Assembly (NCBI GenBank): GCA_002408125.1
Contig: DHQO01000004.1
Coordinates: 1-64,000, forward strand
Length of the DNA: 64,000 nucleotides
Origin: Hyphomonadaceae bacterium UBA5336
Lineage (GTDB): Bacteria; Pseudomonadota; Alphaproteobacteria; Caulobacterales; Hyphomonadaceae
Direction of reading: 5' to 3'
The notes under the pieces were generated by a model that was not told the DNA's origin, made no database searches, and saw only the letters and a program-made list of their open reading frames with translations. Each line of letters opens with the position of its first letter. The stretch's first letter is position 1. Below, one piece after another: positions 17,346 to 25,936 of the stretch. Position numbers and translations under genes: made by a program.

Positions 17346-17477
17346 GTGTTTCGCCTCTCGCGGGAATCTGGCCGTGATCATGCACGGACCTACGCAAGTG
17401 TCGAACCAGACCGCATGGCGCGGCCACACGCAAGCTGCTTCCCATGATGCGCGAGACACGCAGCGTCCGCCTCGCCC

Positions 17478-18164
17478 TCAAGGCTGGAGGCGGTATCCGC
17501 CGCTGTCGGTCAGCAGAAGGCGCGCAGCCGCAGGGTTGGGTTCGATTTTCTGACGCAGCCTGTAGACATGGGTTTCCAGCGTATGCGTCGTGACATTGGC
17601 ATTATAACCCCAGACCTCGGAGAGGAGCTCGTCGCGCGCCACGGTCTTGCCACCGGCACGGTAGAGATACTTGAGAATATTGGTTTCCTTCTCGGTCAGG
17701 CGGATCTTCTTGCCCTCGCCTTCCATCAGCACCTTCATGGCCGGGCGGAACTCGTACGGCCCGATCTGGAAGGTGGCATCCTCGCTTTGCTCGAAGCTGC
17801 GCAGCTGGGAGCGCACCCGAGCCAGCAGGACGGCGAACTTGAACGGCTTGGTGACATAGTCGTTCGCGCCGGCATCCAGGCCGAGAATCGCGTCGGAGTC
17901 TGTGTCCTGCCCGGTCAGCATGATGATCGGCACATGAATACCATGGGTGCGAATCTGCTTGCAGGCTTCCCGTCCATCCTTGTCGGGCAGATCGACATCC
18001 AGAAGCACAAGGTCGACCCGTTCATCGGCAACCATACGCACGCCGTCCATGGCGGTTGCCGCCTGCAGCGTCTCGAAGCCGTCATGCATCTCGAACTGCT
18101 CTGCCAGCGCCTCGCGCAGGTCGTCATCGTCATCGACAAGCAGAATGGTTTTCACGCCAGCCAT
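17478..18164 (-). CDS. cenR: OmpR-family response regulator, probable CenR (cell-envelope regulator)
   Basis: A 228-residue two-domain response regulator. The receiver domain (1-120) shows the acidic pocket VDDDDD, the phospho-acceptor aspartate in LLDVDLPDKDG and the conserved lysine in TKPF. The winged-helix domain (about 135-228) has LTEKETNILKYLY and VTTHTLETHVYRLRQKI. It matches the position of Caulobacter CenR, an essential envelope regulator encoded near the origin a few genes from leuS. The name rests on synteny plus family. No sensor kinase is adjacent. Start at ATG 18164 (MAGVKTILLVDDD); an upstream ATG adds 11 unrelated residues. Confidence 0.78.
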   Translation of the reverse strand: MAGVKTILLVDDDDDLREALAEQFEMHDGFETLQAATAMDGVRMVADERVDLVLLDVDLPDKDGREACKQIRTHGIHVPIIMLTGQDTDSDAILGLDAGANDYVTKPFKFAVLLARVRSQLRSFEQSEDATFQIGPYEFRPAMKVLMEGEGKKIRLTEKETNILKYLYRAGGKTVARDELLSEVWGYNANVTTHTLETHVYRLRQKIEPNPAAARLLLTDSGGYRLQP

Positions 18165-18279
18165 GGCCCAGTTACTCCAGATTGTGATCGAAAACATGTT
18201 GGAGATCGCGGCGCTGTGTCAAATTTTCGGACCGTGATGGCAACGCACAAGCGCGTGATATTGCCGTGATTTCAGGGTA

Positions 18280-18948
18280 TCAGCCCGGCTCGCGCGCACC
18301 GAAAAATCCGGTTCCCACCCGCACATGGGTCGCGCCGAGCCGCGCGGCGAGCTCGAAATCCCCGCTCATGCCCATGGAAATGGTGGACAACGCATGCTGC
18401 TCCGCGAGGCGCTTGAGCAATGCGAAATGCGGCGCGGCGGGTTCCTCAGCGGGCGGGATGCACATCAGGCCGGAGATTTCCAGCCCGCATTCCTCACGCG
18501 CCATGGCCAGCAGACCTGCCAGCTCATCCGGAGCGACACCCGCCTTCTGCGGCTCCTGGCCGGTATTGACCTGGATGAGCAGGCGCGGTGTGCGCCCTAG
18601 CTTCTCGATGGATTTCGCCAGCGCGCGGGCGAGTTTCGGCCGGTCCAGTGTCTCGATGACATCGAACAGGGTGACAGCCTCATCGGCCTTGTTGGTCTGC
18701 AGCGGGCCAATCAGATGCAGTTCCAGATCGGGAAAGCGCCCGCGGCGACCGGTCCAGTGGGCCTCTGCCTCCTGCACGCGATTCTCGCCGAAGACGCGCT
18801 GGCCGGCAGCGAGCGCGGCCTCCAGCCTTTCCTCCGGCTGGCGCTTGGACACCGCCACCAGCACAGGCGGCGGATCTGCCGCATCCGACAGGCGCGCGAG
18901 CAGGTCAGCGCGCCTCTGGGCAATCTCGGGAAGCGTCTTATTCTCCAT
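18280..18948 (-). CDS. YggS/PROSC family PLP-binding protein
   Basis: A 222-residue TIM-barrel protein of the PLP homeostasis family. It has VLVAVSKRQPEERL with the PLP lysine, the FGENRVQEA motif, LHLIGPLQTNK, and the phosphate-binding end STISMGMSGDFELA...GATHVRVGTGFFG. The family balances free PLP and amino-acid pools rather than catalysing a known reaction. The start at 18948 gives the normal family length. The open frame upstream runs antisense through a neighbouring gene and is not coding. Its start codon lies three bases from that of the divergent ThiE-like gene, inside a shared palindrome. Confidence 0.9.
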   Translation of the reverse strand: MENKTLPEIAQRRADLLARLSDAADPPPVLVAVSKRQPEERLEAALAAGQRVFGENRVQEAEAHWTGRRGRFPDLELHLIGPLQTNKADEAVTLFDVIETLDRPKLARALAKSIEKLGRTPRLLIQVNTGQEPQKAGVAPDELAGLLAMAREECGLEISGLMCIPPAEEPAAPHFALLKRLAEQHALSTISMGMSGDFELAARLGATHVRVGTGFFGAREPG

Positions 18949-18960
18949 GCCATGGAGATA
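18940..18960. repeat. Palindrome shared by two divergent start codons
   Basis: TCTCCATG-C-CATGGAGA is a perfect 8-bp inverted repeat around one central base. The left arm holds the ATG (minus strand, 18948) of the YggS-like gene and the right arm the ATG (plus strand, 18952) of the ThiE-like gene. Neither start has a good Shine-Dalgarno sequence, and any promoter must lie within the other gene's coding region. Confidence 0.75.
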
Positions 18961-19563
18961 AGCCTGAAAGCCGGCCCACCAGGCAAGCTCAAAAGCGCCG
19001 CACGCCGTGCTGCGGGACACCTGCCGACCGGGCTGCCGCCAGTGCTGGTCTTCACCGACCCGGAGCGCTCGGCCCATCCGCTGGATCTTGCCAGTGTGAT
19101 CCCGCCCGGCTGGGGGCTGGTCTACCGGCATTTCGGGGCGGCTGAGGCCGGTGCGCTCGCCGAAATCCTCGCCAAACTGGCAAAAAAGCGCCGATTTCGC
19201 CTGCTGATCGGGGCCGACCCGGCACTTGCCCGTGCCGTCGGCGCAGATGGCGTACACTGGCCCGAACGCCTGATGGCCAAGGCGCGCCAGGCCGCGCCAT
19301 ACTTCACTCTGAACACGATGAGCGCGCATGTCCCGTCGGCGCTTTACACACCCCAGCCAGCCTGGCTGTCCGCGCGCGTGCTCTCCACCATCTTCCCCTC
19401 CGCCAGCCCCAGTGCGGGCAGCGCTCTTGGCGCCGTGCGCGCACGGATGATCGCAGGGAATGCAGCCTGCCCAGTCTACGGTCTCGGCGGGGTCAATGCA
19501 GATACAGCCGGGCGTATTGCCGGATCGTTTGGGCTAGCAGGTGTCGGGGTGTGCCCGCTCTAG
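18952..19563 (+). CDS. Thiamine-phosphate synthase-like protein, divergent
   Basis: A 203-residue TIM-barrel protein of the TMP-synthase/TenI superfamily. LVFTDPER marks the first strand, VGADGVHWPERLM replaces the usual GADGVHLGQxD, and PVYGLGGVNADTAGRI is the phosphate-binding turn. The middle of the protein, including the normally conserved TxxE/GxG segments, is shortened and diverged. Enzymatic TMP synthesis is therefore doubtful and a related role is possible. The first 25 residues are atypical and the true start may be later. The 3' end overlaps the ntrZ stop codon (shared CTAG). Confidence 0.7.
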   Translation: MEISLKAGPPGKLKSAARRAAGHLPTGLPPVLVFTDPERSAHPLDLASVIPPGWGLVYRHFGAAEAGALAEILAKLAKKRRFRLLIGADPALARAVGADGVHWPERLMAKARQAAPYFTLNTMSAHVPSALYTPQPAWLSARVLSTIFPSASPSAGSALGAVRARMIAGNAACPVYGLGGVNADTAGRIAGSFGLAGVGVCPL

Positions 19564-20018
19564 AAGCGGAAGGCGGAGCGGAACCGGACGCCGGTTTCGA
19601 CATCTTCCTTGTTCCACAGCGAGCTGTCTTCCAGCTCCTGACCGCCAAGGTTCACTTCACCGCCGACCGAGAAGCGCGGGGTGATCTGGAAAGTGGCGCC
19701 AGCCGACATTTCCTCACGCGGCAGCGGAGAGTCGTCAGGACGCGAAGTCAGGTCGATGGAAAACCGCCAGCGTCCGGCATCGGCCCAGTTCAAGCTGAAA
19801 TCATCGCTCGGCGCGCTTTGCAGAGCACGATTATTGTCGATGGTCGAAGGCGGCGCGATGATGGTATACTGACGATACCAGTCAGGCTCGGCCTTCTCGG
19901 TCTCCGACAGGGTCGGCGCATCAATGCCGAGTGCATCCTTGGCATAGTCTTCCTGCGCGTTCGCGTTAAACGCGAATGCGGCGAAAGATGCCATACAGAT
20001 GACCCACGAGTGTCGCAC
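19560..20018 (-). CDS. ntrZ: NtrZ-family periplasmic regulatory protein
   Basis: A 152-residue secreted protein (signal about 1-21, FNANA-Q). The C-terminal half, GRWRFSIDL followed by SAGATFQITPRFSVGGEVNLGG and ending FRSAFRF, fits the alphaproteobacterial NtrZ family as I remember it. In Caulobacter, NtrZ is a periplasmic inhibitor of the NtrY sensor kinase, and it is also encoded near the origin. The barrel-like ending means an outer-membrane location is an alternative. A perfect CtrA consensus lies 45-59 bases upstream. No ntrY/ntrX genes are in the window. Confidence 0.62.
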   Translation of the reverse strand: MRHSWVICMASFAAFAFNANAQEDYAKDALGIDAPTLSETEKAEPDWYRQYTIIAPPSTIDNNRALQSAPSDDFSLNWADAGRWRFSIDLTSRPDDSPLPREEMSAGATFQITPRFSVGGEVNLGGQELEDSSLWNKEDVETGVRFRSAFRF

Positions 20019-20062
20019 AGACTAACCTTCCCTTAACGTGCCTAAGATAACCGCATGATGGC

Positions 20063-20077
20063 TTAAGAGAAGATTAA
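20063..20077 (-). promoter_or_regulatory. CtrA-box (TTAA-N7-TTAA) upstream of ntrZ
   Basis: TTAA at 20063-20066 and TTAA at 20074-20077 are separated by exactly seven bases, the full consensus for the cell-cycle regulator CtrA. It lies 45-59 bases upstream of the ntrZ start, a promoter position. It is the only perfect match I noticed in the window. Confidence 0.6.
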
Positions 20078-20091
20078 CATTCCGACATTCC

Positions 20092-21288
20092 TCATTTTTC
20101 CAGTTTCAGTGTGATTTCCATCACAATGCCATCGCGCGATTGAGTGTAGGGCAAGGCGGTTTGTCCGGCGTATCCGGCAAGGTCCAGGCTGCGATCCTGG
20201 TATGCGACGGAAATCGCTACATTTTCCGAAATCGCGCGGCGGACCGCGACCGAGAGCCCCTCTGAATCCATGCCAAGGGAATCCAGCTCCGCCTGGCCCC
20301 AGACAAGCGAGGCATCCCAGTCTCCGCGCTGGTAACCAAGCCCTGCGCTCCAGGCCGAATAGTCTCCGCCGGCGGCCAGTGATTCGTCGGCTGAGAGCCA
20401 GTTCACGCCGAACCGGTAATGGTCGCTCCATTCCACTTCGCCGCCGACAAACACCACGTCCATGCGGTCATCGAAATCGGCCTCGAAGCCGAAAGGCGCG
20501 TCCACCTCGCCGGTGACATAGCCGAGCCCGGCGCGCAGGCGGACACCGCTCTCGCGCAGGCGGCGCGAGGCATTCAGGCCCAGCTCCACCACATTTTCCA
20601 ATCCCGCGCGGCCGGCACGCGGATCGCCGGTGGCATCCTTGTCGAGACCGCGAATATCGGCCTCAGGCGTATAGGAAAGCCCGGCGCGCACGCCGAGCAG
20701 GCGCGGGCTGGTATAGGTAAACTTGTGCGACGGGCCGGTGACATCCGGCCGGGTCGAAATCACCGCGAGGCCGGAGGTGTCGAGATAGGGGTCGACCAGG
20801 CGCGCACTGCCGAGCGCGCTGACATCGCCTTCCTGAAACCGTGCCGCAACGCCCGTGTCGCGCCCAAAGGAAAACTCGCCATAGCCGGTCTCGATGAAGA
20901 GATAGGCCGTCTCCAGGCTGGCGCGCGCGCCCTGGTCGGCAAATTGCGGGCCGAGCGCGACCTGCGACCAGGCACCTGCCGGGCCCTGCATGCTCGCAAG
21001 ACCGAGATTTCCCGTGCCGGCGGGTCGGGCAGGATTGTCCCGCGCTCCGCGCACCACAAACCGCCCACCAATGGTGATGCCGGAAGACAGCGTCTGCTCT
21101 GCGGCCACGCCGAGACTGGTTTCCCAGAGCCCGTTCTGGTCCGGCAGGCTCGCCTCATCCTCACCCGGCGCGGCGGCGACAACCGTCATGTCCAGACTGG
21201 TTTCCACCTCCCAGGGCGAGTTCATGCCCTGCGCAAGAGCCGCGGGGCCGGCGCCGATCAGGACCAGGCTGAGACTGAGGGTACGCAT
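20092..21288 (-). CDS. Gram-negative porin-like outer-membrane protein
   Basis: A 398-residue protein with a signal peptide (about 1-19, PAALA-Q) and a body of amphipathic strands typical of a 16-stranded porin: GEFSFGRDTGVAARF, KFTYTSPRLLGVRAGLSYTPE, and a C-terminal strand ending EITLKLEK. The family normally ends in phenylalanine or tyrosine; here the last residues are basic. Start at ATG 21288 is preceded by GGGAGG six bases away. The longer frame to 21480 is not needed. It is divergent from the DUF3576 lipoprotein gene. Confidence 0.82.
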   Translation of the reverse strand: MRTLSLSLVLIGAGPAALAQGMNSPWEVETSLDMTVVAAAPGEDEASLPDQNGLWETSLGVAAEQTLSSGITIGGRFVVRGARDNPARPAGTGNLGLASMQGPAGAWSQVALGPQFADQGARASLETAYLFIETGYGEFSFGRDTGVAARFQEGDVSALGSARLVDPYLDTSGLAVISTRPDVTGPSHKFTYTSPRLLGVRAGLSYTPEADIRGLDKDATGDPRAGRAGLENVVELGLNASRRLRESGVRLRAGLGYVTGEVDAPFGFEADFDDRMDVVFVGGEVEWSDHYRFGVNWLSADESLAAGGDYSAWSAGLGYQRGDWDASLVWGQAELDSLGMDSEGLSVAVRRAISENVAISVAYQDRSLDLAGYAGQTALPYTQSRDGIVMEITLKLEK

Positions 21289-21406
21289 ACTTAACCTCCC
21301 GGGGACGATCGCGTCCGGAACATGATGAACATCTGGCCTCTGGCCCGCCCGGATGGGCCTTGTTATAGAGCGCACAGTGAACACGGTCTTCGCATAAGGT
21401 GTATAC

Positions 21407-21835
21407 ATGCAAAAGCGTACTCTCCTTGCCGGTTTGGTCGGCGCCGCCCTGCTGGGCGCTTGCGGGTCGGGCGACAACAATCCCGATCGCCAACTGGTGC
21501 AGGAGGTGAGCGGCGGCGTGAACCCCTATCTGTGGCGCGCCTCGCTGGATACGCTGGAAGACCTGCCTCTGGCCAGCCAGCCCGACCCGATCGGCGGCGT
21601 GATCATCTATGACTGGAAAACCTTCCCGCAGACGCCCAATGAGCGCCTGAAGGCGACGGTCTATATCCTCGATACGCGCCTGCGGGCCGATGGCGTGAAA
21701 GTCTCCGTATTCCGCCAGGAAAAAGCCGAGGATGGCTCCTGGGTCGACGCAGCTGTGGACCCCGCCACGCCGATCCAGCTTGAAAATCGCATCCTGGAAC
21801 GCGCGCGCCGTTTGAAAGTTGCCGAAGTCAGCTAA
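21407..21835 (+). CDS. DUF3576 lipoprotein
   Basis: A 142-residue lipoprotein: signal ending LLGAC, acylated Cys at about residue 19, then GVNPYLWRASLDTLEDLPL and PIGGVIIYDWKTFPQTPNERLK, the conserved core of DUF3576. Function is unknown. It regularly precedes leuS and lptE in Alphaproteobacteria, as here (about 40 bases upstream of leuS), which suggests an outer-membrane biogenesis role. Confidence 0.88.
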   Translation: MQKRTLLAGLVGAALLGACGSGDNNPDRQLVQEVSGGVNPYLWRASLDTLEDLPLASQPDPIGGVIIYDWKTFPQTPNERLKATVYILDTRLRADGVKVSVFRQEKAEDGSWVDAAVDPATPIQLENRILERARRLKVAEVS

Positions 21836-21873
21836 AAGCTTACCCGAATTGGGATAAATCGTGGGAGGAGGCC

Positions 21874-24426
21874 ATGGCCTCTCGCTATGATCCGCAGGTT
21901 GCGGAACCGAAATGGCGTGCCGCATGGGACGCTGAGAACGTCTATCGCGCCAAGTCGCCGGCGGAAGCTGGCGACGCGCCCAAGGCCTATGTCCTTGAGA
22001 TGTTTCCCTATCCCTCCGGCCGGCTGCATATGGGCCATGTGCGCAATTATGCGATGGGCGATGTCGTCGCCCGCTACAAGCGCGCCACGGGCCACAATGT
22101 GCTGCACCCCATGGGCTGGGACGCTTTCGGCATGCCAGCGGAAAACGCGGCGATGAAGCAGAAGGTCCATCCCGGCGAGTGGACCTATCAGAACATTGCC
22201 GACATGCGCGCCCAGTTCCAGAAGCTGGGCCTGTCGCTGGACTGGAGCCGGGAATTCGCCACCTGCGACCCGGAATATTATGGCGACCAGCAGAAGATCT
22301 TCCTGCGCCTCTATGAAAAGGGCCTTGTCTACCGCAAGGCCTCGAAGGTGAACTGGGACCCGGTCGACCAGACCGTGCTGGCCAATGAACAGGTGATCGA
22401 CGGCAAGGGCTGGCGCTCGGGCGCGCCGGTGGAGCAGCGTGAGCTGACCCAGTGGTTCTTCCGCATCACCGATTTTGCCGAAGACCTGCTGGCAGGGCTC
22501 GGCACGCTGGAACGCTGGCCGGAAAAGGTCCGCACCATGCAGGCCAACTGGATCGGCCGGTCCGAAGGGCTTGAGATGCGGTTTGAGTGGGCCGGCGAGA
22601 CACCGCAGGGCTTCGAGGATGGCGTGGAGATCTTCACCACACGGCCCGACACCCTGTTCGGTGCGAGCTTCATCGCTCTCTCGCCCGACCATCCGCTGAC
22701 GATCCAGCTCGCAGAAGGCAATGAGCCCCTCCAGGCGTTCCGCGCCGAGGCGGCCAGGGTCGGCACGTCTGAAGAGGCCATCGAGAAGGCCCCGAAGATC
22801 GGCTTGAATACCGGCCTGACCGTAAGGCATCCGTTCGAGGACCGCGAGGTCGAGGTCTGGGTCGCGAACTTCGTGCTGATGGGCTACGGCACCGGCGCGA
22901 TCTTCGCCTGCCCGGCGCACGACCAGCGCGACCTGGACTTTGCCCGCAAGTATGACCTGCCGGTCATCCCGGTCGTACTTCCGTCCGGGGAAGACGCCGA
23001 ATGGTACGAGATCGCAGACGAGGCCTATACCGGCCCCGGACATATCTTCAATTCAGACTTCCTGGACGGCAAACCTGTCGAGGAAGCCAAGGCCGAAATC
23101 ATCGACCGGATCGAATCTTTAGGGCTCGGCGTCCGAAAGGTGAATTATCGTCTGCGTGACTGGGGTGTTTCGCGCCAGCGCTACTGGGGCTGCCCGATTC
23201 CGGTGGTTCATTGTGCCGATTGCGGCATCGTGGCCGTACCGGAAACAGACCTTCCCGTACGCCTGCCCGAGGATGTGAGCTTCGATATTCCCGGCAACCC
23301 GCTGGAGCGTAACACCGCGTGGAAATCGGCCACCTGTCCGACATGCGGCGGGCCGGCCGCGCGCGAGACCGACACGCTCGACACCTTTGTCGACAGTTCC
23401 TGGTATTATGCCCGCTTCGCCTCCGCGACGGACATGGACGAGCGCGCCTACTGGCTGCCGGTCGACCAGTATGTCGGCGGGGTCGAGCACGCCGTGCTCC
23501 ACCTGCTCTATTCCCGCTTCATCGCGCGGGCAATGGGGACAATCGGCCTGATGGACGTGCCGAATGGCGAGCCTTTCGCCGGCCTCTTCACCCAGGGCAT
23601 GGTGACCCACGAGACCTATATGGACAGCGCCGGGGACTGGATCTCGCCGGATGAGATCGAGCGCGACGGCGAGAAGCTCTTCCGGATCGACAATGGCGGC
23701 ACCGTCACGGTCGGCCCGGTCGAGAAGATGTCGAAATCCAAGCGCAACACCGTCGATCCGGACGAAATGATCGCCCAGTTCGGCGCCGATGTGTCGCGCA
23801 TGTTCACCCTGTCCGACAGCCCGCCGGAACGCGATGTGGAATGGACCCAGGCCGGCGTCGAAGGCACCGCCCGCTTCGCCCAACGCGTCTGGGCGATCTT
23901 CGACGCCCTGCCGGAACAGCCCACGGGCGAACCCCCGACAGGCGCCAGCGATCTGCGCCGGGCGAGCCACAAATCTGTGGTCGCCGTCGCCCAGGCCGTG
24001 GATGAGTTTCGCTTCAACTCCGCCGTCGCCACACTCTATGAGTGGACCAACACGATCCGCAAGGCGGCCGACAGTGCCAGCGAGGCCGACCGCGTCGAGG
24101 CCTGCAGCATGTTTGCCCGCTGCCTGCAGCTCTTCATGCCGCACCTCGCCGAAGAATGCTGGGCCCGCCTCGGGAATGACAGCCTGATTGTCTATGCGCC
24201 CTGGCCGGAAACCGATCCGGCGCTGCTGGTGGACGACACCATTACGCTGCCGGTCCAGGTCAACGGCAAGCGCCGCGCGGAAGTCAGCGTGCCGGTCGAC
24301 ATGGCGCCCGCCGATGTCGAAGCCCTGGCGCTGGCCGATCCCGGCGTCGCGCCGCATCTTGCCGGCAAGTCGGTCAAGAAAGTCATTGTGGTGCCCGGGC
24401 GCATCGTGAATATCGTGGTGGTATGA
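21874..24426 (+). CDS. leuS: Leucyl-tRNA synthetase
   Basis: An 850-residue class Ia synthetase that charges tRNA-Leu. The HIGH signature appears as LHMGH (about residue 52) and the KMSKS signature as EKMSKSKRN (about 619). The CP1 editing domain is present between them, with GTGAIFACPAHDQRDLDFA carrying the editing aspartate, and LDTFVDSSWYYARF follows. The anticodon-binding helices and the small C-terminal domain complete a normal length. GGGAGGAGG precedes the start closely. It overlaps lptE by four bases. Confidence 0.97.
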   Translation: MASRYDPQVAEPKWRAAWDAENVYRAKSPAEAGDAPKAYVLEMFPYPSGRLHMGHVRNYAMGDVVARYKRATGHNVLHPMGWDAFGMPAENAAMKQKVHPGEWTYQNIADMRAQFQKLGLSLDWSREFATCDPEYYGDQQKIFLRLYEKGLVYRKASKVNWDPVDQTVLANEQVIDGKGWRSGAPVEQRELTQWFFRITDFAEDLLAGLGTLERWPEKVRTMQANWIGRSEGLEMRFEWAGETPQGFEDGVEIFTTRPDTLFGASFIALSPDHPLTIQLAEGNEPLQAFRAEAARVGTSEEAIEKAPKIGLNTGLTVRHPFEDREVEVWVANFVLMGYGTGAIFACPAHDQRDLDFARKYDLPVIPVVLPSGEDAEWYEIADEAYTGPGHIFNSDFLDGKPVEEAKAEIIDRIESLGLGVRKVNYRLRDWGVSRQRYWGCPIPVVHCADCGIVAVPETDLPVRLPEDVSFDIPGNPLERNTAWKSATCPTCGGPAARETDTLDTFVDSSWYYARFASATDMDERAYWLPVDQYVGGVEHAVLHLLYSRFIARAMGTIGLMDVPNGEPFAGLFTQGMVTHETYMDSAGDWISPDEIERDGEKLFRIDNGGTVTVGPVEKMSKSKRNTVDPDEMIAQFGADVSRMFTLSDSPPERDVEWTQAGVEGTARFAQRVWAIFDALPEQPTGEPPTGASDLRRASHKSVVAVAQAVDEFRFNSAVATLYEWTNTIRKAADSASEADRVEACSMFARCLQLFMPHLAEECWARLGNDSLIVYAPWPETDPALLVDDTITLPVQVNGKRRAEVSVPVDMAPADVEALALADPGVAPHLAGKSVKKVIVVPGRIVNIVVV

Positions 24427-24905
24427 TGATGCGTAGATGCCTGCTCGCTCTGTTCCTTCCGCTCGCGCTCGGCGCCTGCGGGTTTCAGCCGGTCTACTCC
24501 CCGGCGCTGTCCGCGAATTCCTCGCCGCTGCAGATCGATGAGATTCCGGGGCGGGCCGGCCATGAGCTGCGCGAGGCGCTGATCCTGGAGACCCGCAACG
24601 GTCTGCCCGGCACCCAGGGTGAGGCGGGCTATATGGTGGTTGATCTGGAAGAGCGCGTCCTCTCGACAGGCTTTCGAAGCGATGGCTCTGCCTTCCGCGC
24701 CACTTTACGGCTCAGCGCCCGCTATGTTGTTGATTTTGATGATAAATCTGTCGCCGGAAGAGAAAGCGCGGAGACCAGTTACGATGTTCCTAACGCGCCT
24801 TTTACCGATGTGTCCTCACAGAATGACGCCACACAGCGCACAGCTCAGGAACTGGCACGCCGCATCACCGATGACCTGATCATCAAGCTCGGCCAGGACG
24901 GATGA
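24423..24905 (+). CDS. lptE: LPS-assembly lipoprotein LptE
   Basis: A 160-residue outer-membrane lipoprotein. The signal ends LALGAC followed by GFQPVYSP, the classic LptE N-terminus. The partner of LptD in inserting lipopolysaccharide into the outer leaflet, it has a single alpha/beta domain and a C-terminal helix RRITDDLIIKLGQ. It starts inside the leuS stop (three consecutive ATGs, start uncertain by up to two codons) and overlaps holA by four bases, so leuS-lptE-holA is one translationally coupled unit. Confidence 0.9.
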   Translation: MMMRRCLLALFLPLALGACGFQPVYSPALSANSSPLQIDEIPGRAGHELREALILETRNGLPGTQGEAGYMVVDLEERVLSTGFRSDGSAFRATLRLSARYVVDFDDKSVAGRESAETSYDVPNAPFTDVSSQNDATQRTAQELARRITDDLIIKLGQDG

Positions 24906-25936
24906 AGCTGACCGGCAAATCTGCCGAGGACTTCACCCGCGCCCCGAAGCCGAATGTCTGGGCGGTTCTCATTCACAGCGAAGATGAAGGCGTCGCCGCC
25001 GACGCCGCACGGGACCTTGTCGCGAGCTGGCAGGCCAGCGGGCCGTCCGAGCGCATTGTGCTGACCGAGGACGAGGTCGCCCGCGACCCTGCCCTGCTCT
25101 TCGACCGGCTGGAGGCCCGCTCCCTGCTCGGCGATCAGCAGATCCTGTGGTTGCAGATCTCGAACGAGAAGCTCTCGGCCCTGCTTGTCGAGGCCGCAGA
25201 GCTTGGCGAAGCCACGGCCGGCCGTTTCGACAACAGGCTCGTGATTTCCTCGGGCGCCCTGAAATCTGCGTCAAAACTGCGAAAAACGCTCGAATCCGCA
25301 CAAAACGCCGCCTGCCTCCAACTTTTTGCCGACACCGCAAAAGATCTCGAATCGCTGGTTCGGGGCCTGCTTGCGGCTGACAAGGTTGAGATCGAACCGG
25401 ACGCCCTGTCCCGGTTCACCGCCGGCTTGCCGGGCCACAGGCGACTGGCGCGCGAGGAGATCAACAAGCTCGCGCTTTACGGACTGGACCTGGGCCGGAC
25501 CATTTCGACAACTGATATTGCCAGCCTCAGCGCGTCCGACCTCGACCATGCCCTGCCTGCCCTAGTCGAGGCAGCACTCGGCGGGGATGCCGGCGCCTGC
25601 TTCAGGGAGCTGGACCGACTCGAACAGGCCGGCACGTCGCCAATCTCCATCTTCCGCGCCCTCCAGCGCGAAGCTGAGCGCATGATCGCAGCCCACACAA
25701 GGGGTGTTCGCGATGCCGCCTCCGCGCAGAAACTGCGCCCGCCCGTCTGGCGCGACCAGTGGCATGCCTTCAGGGTTCGCCTGGCCGCCTGGCCGGAATC
25801 CCGACTTGTCCGGCTGATTGCACGCCTTCATGCCTGCGAGGCGGACGCAAAACTGGCCGGCGCGATTTCAGCGCCCACAGTGCGGCAATTGCTGAGCGAT
25901 GTGTTGCGGGTGGCGCAAGCCGGCGCCGGGCGTTAG
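24902..25936 (+). CDS. holA: DNA polymerase III delta subunit
   Basis: A 344-residue clamp-loader subunit that opens the beta sliding clamp. It has the HolA layout: an N-terminal domain starting KLTGKSAEDF, AVLIHSEDEGVA at the degenerate P-loop position (delta does not hydrolyse ATP), DLES and REEINKLALYG in the middle lid domain, and a helical collar domain. It overlaps lptE by four bases and its stop codon overlaps the parB stop codon (TTAG). Confidence 0.9.
   Translation: MKLTGKSAEDFTRAPKPNVWAVLIHSEDEGVAADAARDLVASWQASGPSERIVLTEDEVARDPALLFDRLEARSLLGDQQILWLQISNEKLSALLVEAAELGEATAGRFDNRLVISSGALKSASKLRKTLESAQNAACLQLFADTAKDLESLVRGLLAADKVEIEPDALSRFTAGLPGHRRLAREEINKLALYGLDLGRTISTTDIASLSASDLDHALPALVEAALGGDAGACFRELDRLEQAGTSPISIFRALQREAERMIAAHTRGVRDAASAQKLRPPVWRDQWHAFRVRLAAWPESRLVRLIARLHACEADAKLAGAISAPTVRQLLSDVLRVAQAGAGR

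Noticed and set aside
21832..24357. Two long minus-strand open frames opposite leuS
   Set aside because: leuS has all signature motifs and normal length; the antisense frames have no domain.
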